Below, in pieces: positions 61,621 through 64,000 of a DNA stretch of 64,000 bases. A model generated the notes under the pieces. The model had not been told where the DNA came from and did not search any database. It saw only the letters and a list, made by a program, of their open reading frames with translations. A program made the position numbers and the translations under genes. Source of the DNA: Xylanibacillus composti. GTDB taxonomy: Bacteria; Bacillota; Bacilli; Paenibacillales; K13. The stretch is taken from assembly GCF_018403685.1 (NCBI RefSeq), contig NZ_BOVK01000018.1, positions 1 through 64,000 of the forward strand, in the 5' to 3' direction. The stretch's first letter is position 1, and the number at the start of each line of letters is the position of its first letter.

Positions 61621-64000
61621 ATGGAGAAGCGAAATGTAGTCAATATGCTGCTGGCTATGATGATGGTGGTCTTTCCTATATTCGGCTTCATTTACATTCA
61701 TCAAGACCACGTAAGGCAGCCCCAAGCGCAAAGCGGCTGGATGGACTTAAGAAGTTCGCAGTTGCATGCTGGAACAGTACGACTCGATGGGGAGTGGGAG
61801 TTTTACAGCGGCCAGCTGTTGATGCCGGAAGATTTCGAACCAGCCCCGGACAGCGGTCGGGCAGCACCAGCCAACGGGATGCTGGTGACCGTGCCTGGAG
61901 CCTGGAATCGTTATCTAAATGAGGCTGGCGAAGGAACCGGGTACGGGACATTTCGGCTGAGGGTTATGCTTCCTGAGGCGAAAGAAGCTGTATACGGCGT
62001 TCATACGACGAATATCCGCATGGCCAATCGGATTTTTGTCAACGGCCATGAGGCGGGCTCCAGCGGTATGCCGGACACAGAACCGAACGGCAAGCTTCAG
62101 GGCAACATTCCCTACACGGGCTTTGTTCCGATAAACGACGATTACGCGGAAATCATCGTACAGGTGTCCAACTACATATACAGTACGGGCGGCATGATCG
62201 GTACGCTTCAGTTCGGGGAAGCGAAGGCGATTCAGAACAGCAGAGAAAGGGCTGTATACGCTGATGTGCTGACCGTAGCCAGCCTGGTCATCCCGGCAGG
62301 CTACTTCCTTGCGCTATACCGGCTTCGGAGAGAAGAACGATCGCTCCTGTTTTTGGGGATGTTCAGTTTTGGGGCAGTTATATATGTATTGACCCATGGA
62401 GAGAAGCTCATCGATCTCCTGATTCCTTCCTTGGATTACGGCTTGGTCATCCGCATGCAGTGGATTTCCTCGGCGCTGATCTATTATTTTTTGTTGCGCT
62501 ACATTGATTTGGCCTTGCCGGGGGCGGTACATAGGCCGGTGCTCCTCCTTGTCCGGCTGTCGACCGTGGCATTCATTGGAATCGGAATTGCGGTGCCGAC
62601 GCTCACATTCTCTAGCTGGGAAGGAATGGTGATCACCTGCGGCCTGCTGGTAATCGGGTATGTGATCATGCGCATGCTGCCTCGTCTGGGAACCCGCCAA
62701 AGTCATGTCTTTCTTACATCGGTCAGCGTACTGAGCATCATCGTTATCATTGTGCTTCATATGATGAGCTTGCTGGGCAGGCCCCAATTCGCGGCGCTCA
62801 TTCCCTTCGAAATGTTTTTCTTCGTAGCAGCGCAGGCGCTACTGCACGCGAAGCGCTTCGCAGAAACCACGAAGGAATCGGAGGAGCTGTCGCAGCGTCT
62901 GCTCACATTGGACGGACTTAAAGATGAGTTTCTTGCCAAGACTTCCCACGAGCTTCGAACGCCTCTGCACGGCATTATCAATATGGCTTACTCCTTGCAG
63001 CAGGGGGCGGCCGGACCGGTATCGGCAGCGCAGGCAGCGCAATTGTCCCTGGTGGCCTCTACAGGCAGGCGGTTGGCGTTGTTGGTTGAGGATATTCTTG
63101 ATTTCTCCAAGCTTAAGCATGGGGAGCTCATCCTGCATCGGCAAGCTGTGCATTTGCCGTCGGTTGCCCAGTCCGTGGTGGATGTAGTGGCGCTGCTGCA
63201 GACGAGGAAGGAGGTCCGTTTGGTTCAGGATTGGCCGAACGGGCTGCCCTTGGTGCAGGCGGACGAAAATCGGCTCCGGCAGATTTTGTTCAATCTGCTC
63301 GGGAATGCCGTGAAATTCACAGAACGAGGAACGATTCACCTGCAGGCGGAGCACGAGGGAGCGTTCGTCCGCGTCTCCGTGACCGATACTGGCATCGGCA
63401 TTGCGCGCGATAAGCAGGAGCAGATTTTTCAGGCCTATGACCAGAGCGGTTCGAGCGGTGCAGGACTCCGCGAATATGAGGGTACAGGTCTGGGGCTCAG
63501 CATTGCCAAGCAGCTCGTCGAGTTGAACGGCGGGAAGATTTGGGTGGAGTCCGAGCTGGGCAAGGGCGCTGCCTTTCATTTCACAATACCGGTAGCGGCA
63601 GCGGAGCCTGTCGAAGCCGAGGAAGCGGTTATGGAGAAGGCGCCTTTGCTTGCCGACGATACGGGGGCAGCCCCGTTCATCGCCAATCCCCCGAAGGAAG
63701 AACGGGAAGGAGAGCCAGCGCATGTGCTTCTTGTCGACGATGATCCGGTCAATGTACAGGTGCTGGTCAATTTGCTTTCTCTGGACGGCATCCGCACTAC
63801 AGCGACTGCCAGTGCCGAAGAAGCGTGGCTGGCACTCTCGGAAGCCGGTCCTTCGCTTGATTTGGTCATCGCCGATTGGATGATGCCGGATGTGTCGGGA
63901 CTTGCTCTTTGCGAGAGGATTAGAGAACGTTTCTCCTTGTCAGAGCTCCCCGTACTGCTGCTGACGGCGAAGAACCGTCCTGCGGATATACAGACCGCGT
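61621..64000 (+). CDS. hybrid sensor histidine kinase with 7TMR-DISM sensor (partial, cut by window edge)
   Basis: At least 793 aa are present. Order: N-terminal helix ([20 protein letters not shown]), an extracellular 7TMR-DISM-type beta-sandwich (about 40-205: [27 protein letters not shown]), seven membrane helices (about 215-410), HisKA with the phospho-His in [17 protein letters not shown], and a HATPase domain (N box [11 protein letters not shown], then [20 protein letters not shown] and [12 protein letters not shown]). A receiver domain follows ([17 protein letters not shown], phospho-Asp in VIADWMMPD). The frame is still open at the window end, in the receiver domain, so an output or second receiver domain may follow. 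The extracellular fold suggests a carbohydrate-like ligand. ATG 61621 follows GAGAGGGA. Confidence 0.88.
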   Translation, partial: MEKRNVVNMLLAMMMVVFPIFGFIYIHQDHVRQPQAQSGWMDLRSSQLHAGTVRLDGEWEFYSGQLLMPEDFEPAPDSGRAAPANGMLVTVPGAWNRYLNEAGEGTGYGTFRLRVMLPEAKEAVYGVHTTNIRMANRIFVNGHEAGSSGMPDTEPNGKLQGNIPYTGFVPINDDYAEIIVQVSNYIYSTGGMIGTLQFGEAKAIQNSRERAVYADVLTVASLVIPAGYFLALYRLRREERSLLFLGMFSFGAVIYVLTHGEKLIDLLIPSLDYGLVIRMQWISSALIYYFLLRYIDLALPGAVHRPVLLLVRLSTVAFIGIGIAVPTLTFSSWEGMVITCGLLVIGYVIMRMLPRLGTRQSHVFLTSVSVLSIIVIIVLHMMSLLGRPQFAALIPFEMFFFVAAQALLHAKRFAETTKESEELSQRLLTLDGLKDEFLAKTSHELRTPLHGIINMAYSLQQGAAGPVSAAQAAQLSLVASTGRRLALLVEDILDFSKLKHGELILHRQAVHLPSVAQSVVDVVALLQTRKEVRLVQDWPNGLPLVQADENRLRQILFNLLGNAVKFTERGTIHLQAEHEGAFVRVSVTDTGIGIARDKQEQIFQAYDQSGSSGAGLREYEGTGLGLSIAKQLVELNGGKIWVESELGKGAAFHFTIPVAAAEPVEAEEAVMEKAPLLADDTGAAPFIANPPKEEREGEPAHVLLVDDDPVNVQVLVNLLSLDGIRTTATASAEEAWLALSEAGPSLDLVIADWMMPDVSGLALCERIRERFSLSELPVLLLTAKNRPADIQTA

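Overview
The window looks like a chromosomal segment of a spore-forming member of the Bacillota, most likely Paenibacillus or a close relative. The evidence is a GerA-type germinant receptor operon, a CotF-like spore coat/adhB operon laid out like B. subtilis yraG-yraF-adhB-yraE-yraD, an S-layer homology protein, a paeninodin-type lasso peptide locus with an HPr-kinase-like enzyme, moderately high GC and strong Shine-Dalgarno sites. I see no phage, integrase, transposase, CRISPR array, rRNA or tRNA. The accessory character lies in operon-sized modules separated by repeat-rich gaps.

Layout: 1-208 is a 52-bp tandem repeat. 0.5-6 kb holds a luciferase-like monooxygenase, a 28-aa holin-like toxin of type I toxin-antitoxin style, and a manganese ABC transporter (mntAB plus a fused mntCD) behind a MntR-like box. 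6-13 kb holds a 37-bp minisatellite, GNAT and TolB-like genes, a deiminase-family enzyme, a TetR gene and a FabF paralogue sharing one palindromic operator, a Crp/Fnr regulator and an ATP-grasp protein. 13-17.5 kb holds the spore coat/adhB operon, greA and an rlmN-like gene. 18-25.6 kb holds small accessory genes, two loci of a dispersed inverted repeat, a yjiH gene, an old yellow enzyme, a frameshifted secreted protein and a manganese catalase. 25.7-29.9 kb is a ger operon (A, C, B) with a small antisense-oriented two-helix membrane protein inside it. 29.9-35.5 kb is a Fur-box-controlled siderophore module: a Btr-like AraC regulator and yclNOPQ-like petrobactin-type uptake. 35.5-40.7 kb is the lasso peptide locus (cyclase, precursor, kinase, exporter). 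40.7-49 kb holds PilZ, chemoreceptor and S-layer genes and an ArsR/SRPBCC operon. 49-54.3 kb holds a ribosome-protection-like GTPase, minisatellite and inverted-repeat DNA, and a GntR regulator with a glycoside hydrolase. 54.4-61.2 kb has two cobalamin riboswitches, one ahead of nrdIEF and one ahead of metE, so both B12-independent isozymes should be shut down when B12 is available. The right end is a hybrid histidine kinase cut by the window edge.

Two things deserve most attention. First, the lasso peptide locus has a convincing precursor (8-residue ring, C-terminal serine, kinase) but no visible B1 (leader recognition) or B2 (leader peptidase) gene. Second, I found exactly three runs of eight G in coding DNA (4800-4807, 22649-22656, 34496-34503). 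Each one breaks or fuses a gene, and each is repaired by removing one G. This means either a systematic homopolymer overcall in the assembly or hypermutable/slippery tracts. Either way the mntC-mntD fusion, the odd YjiH C-terminus and the early stop in yclQ should be read with that in mind.
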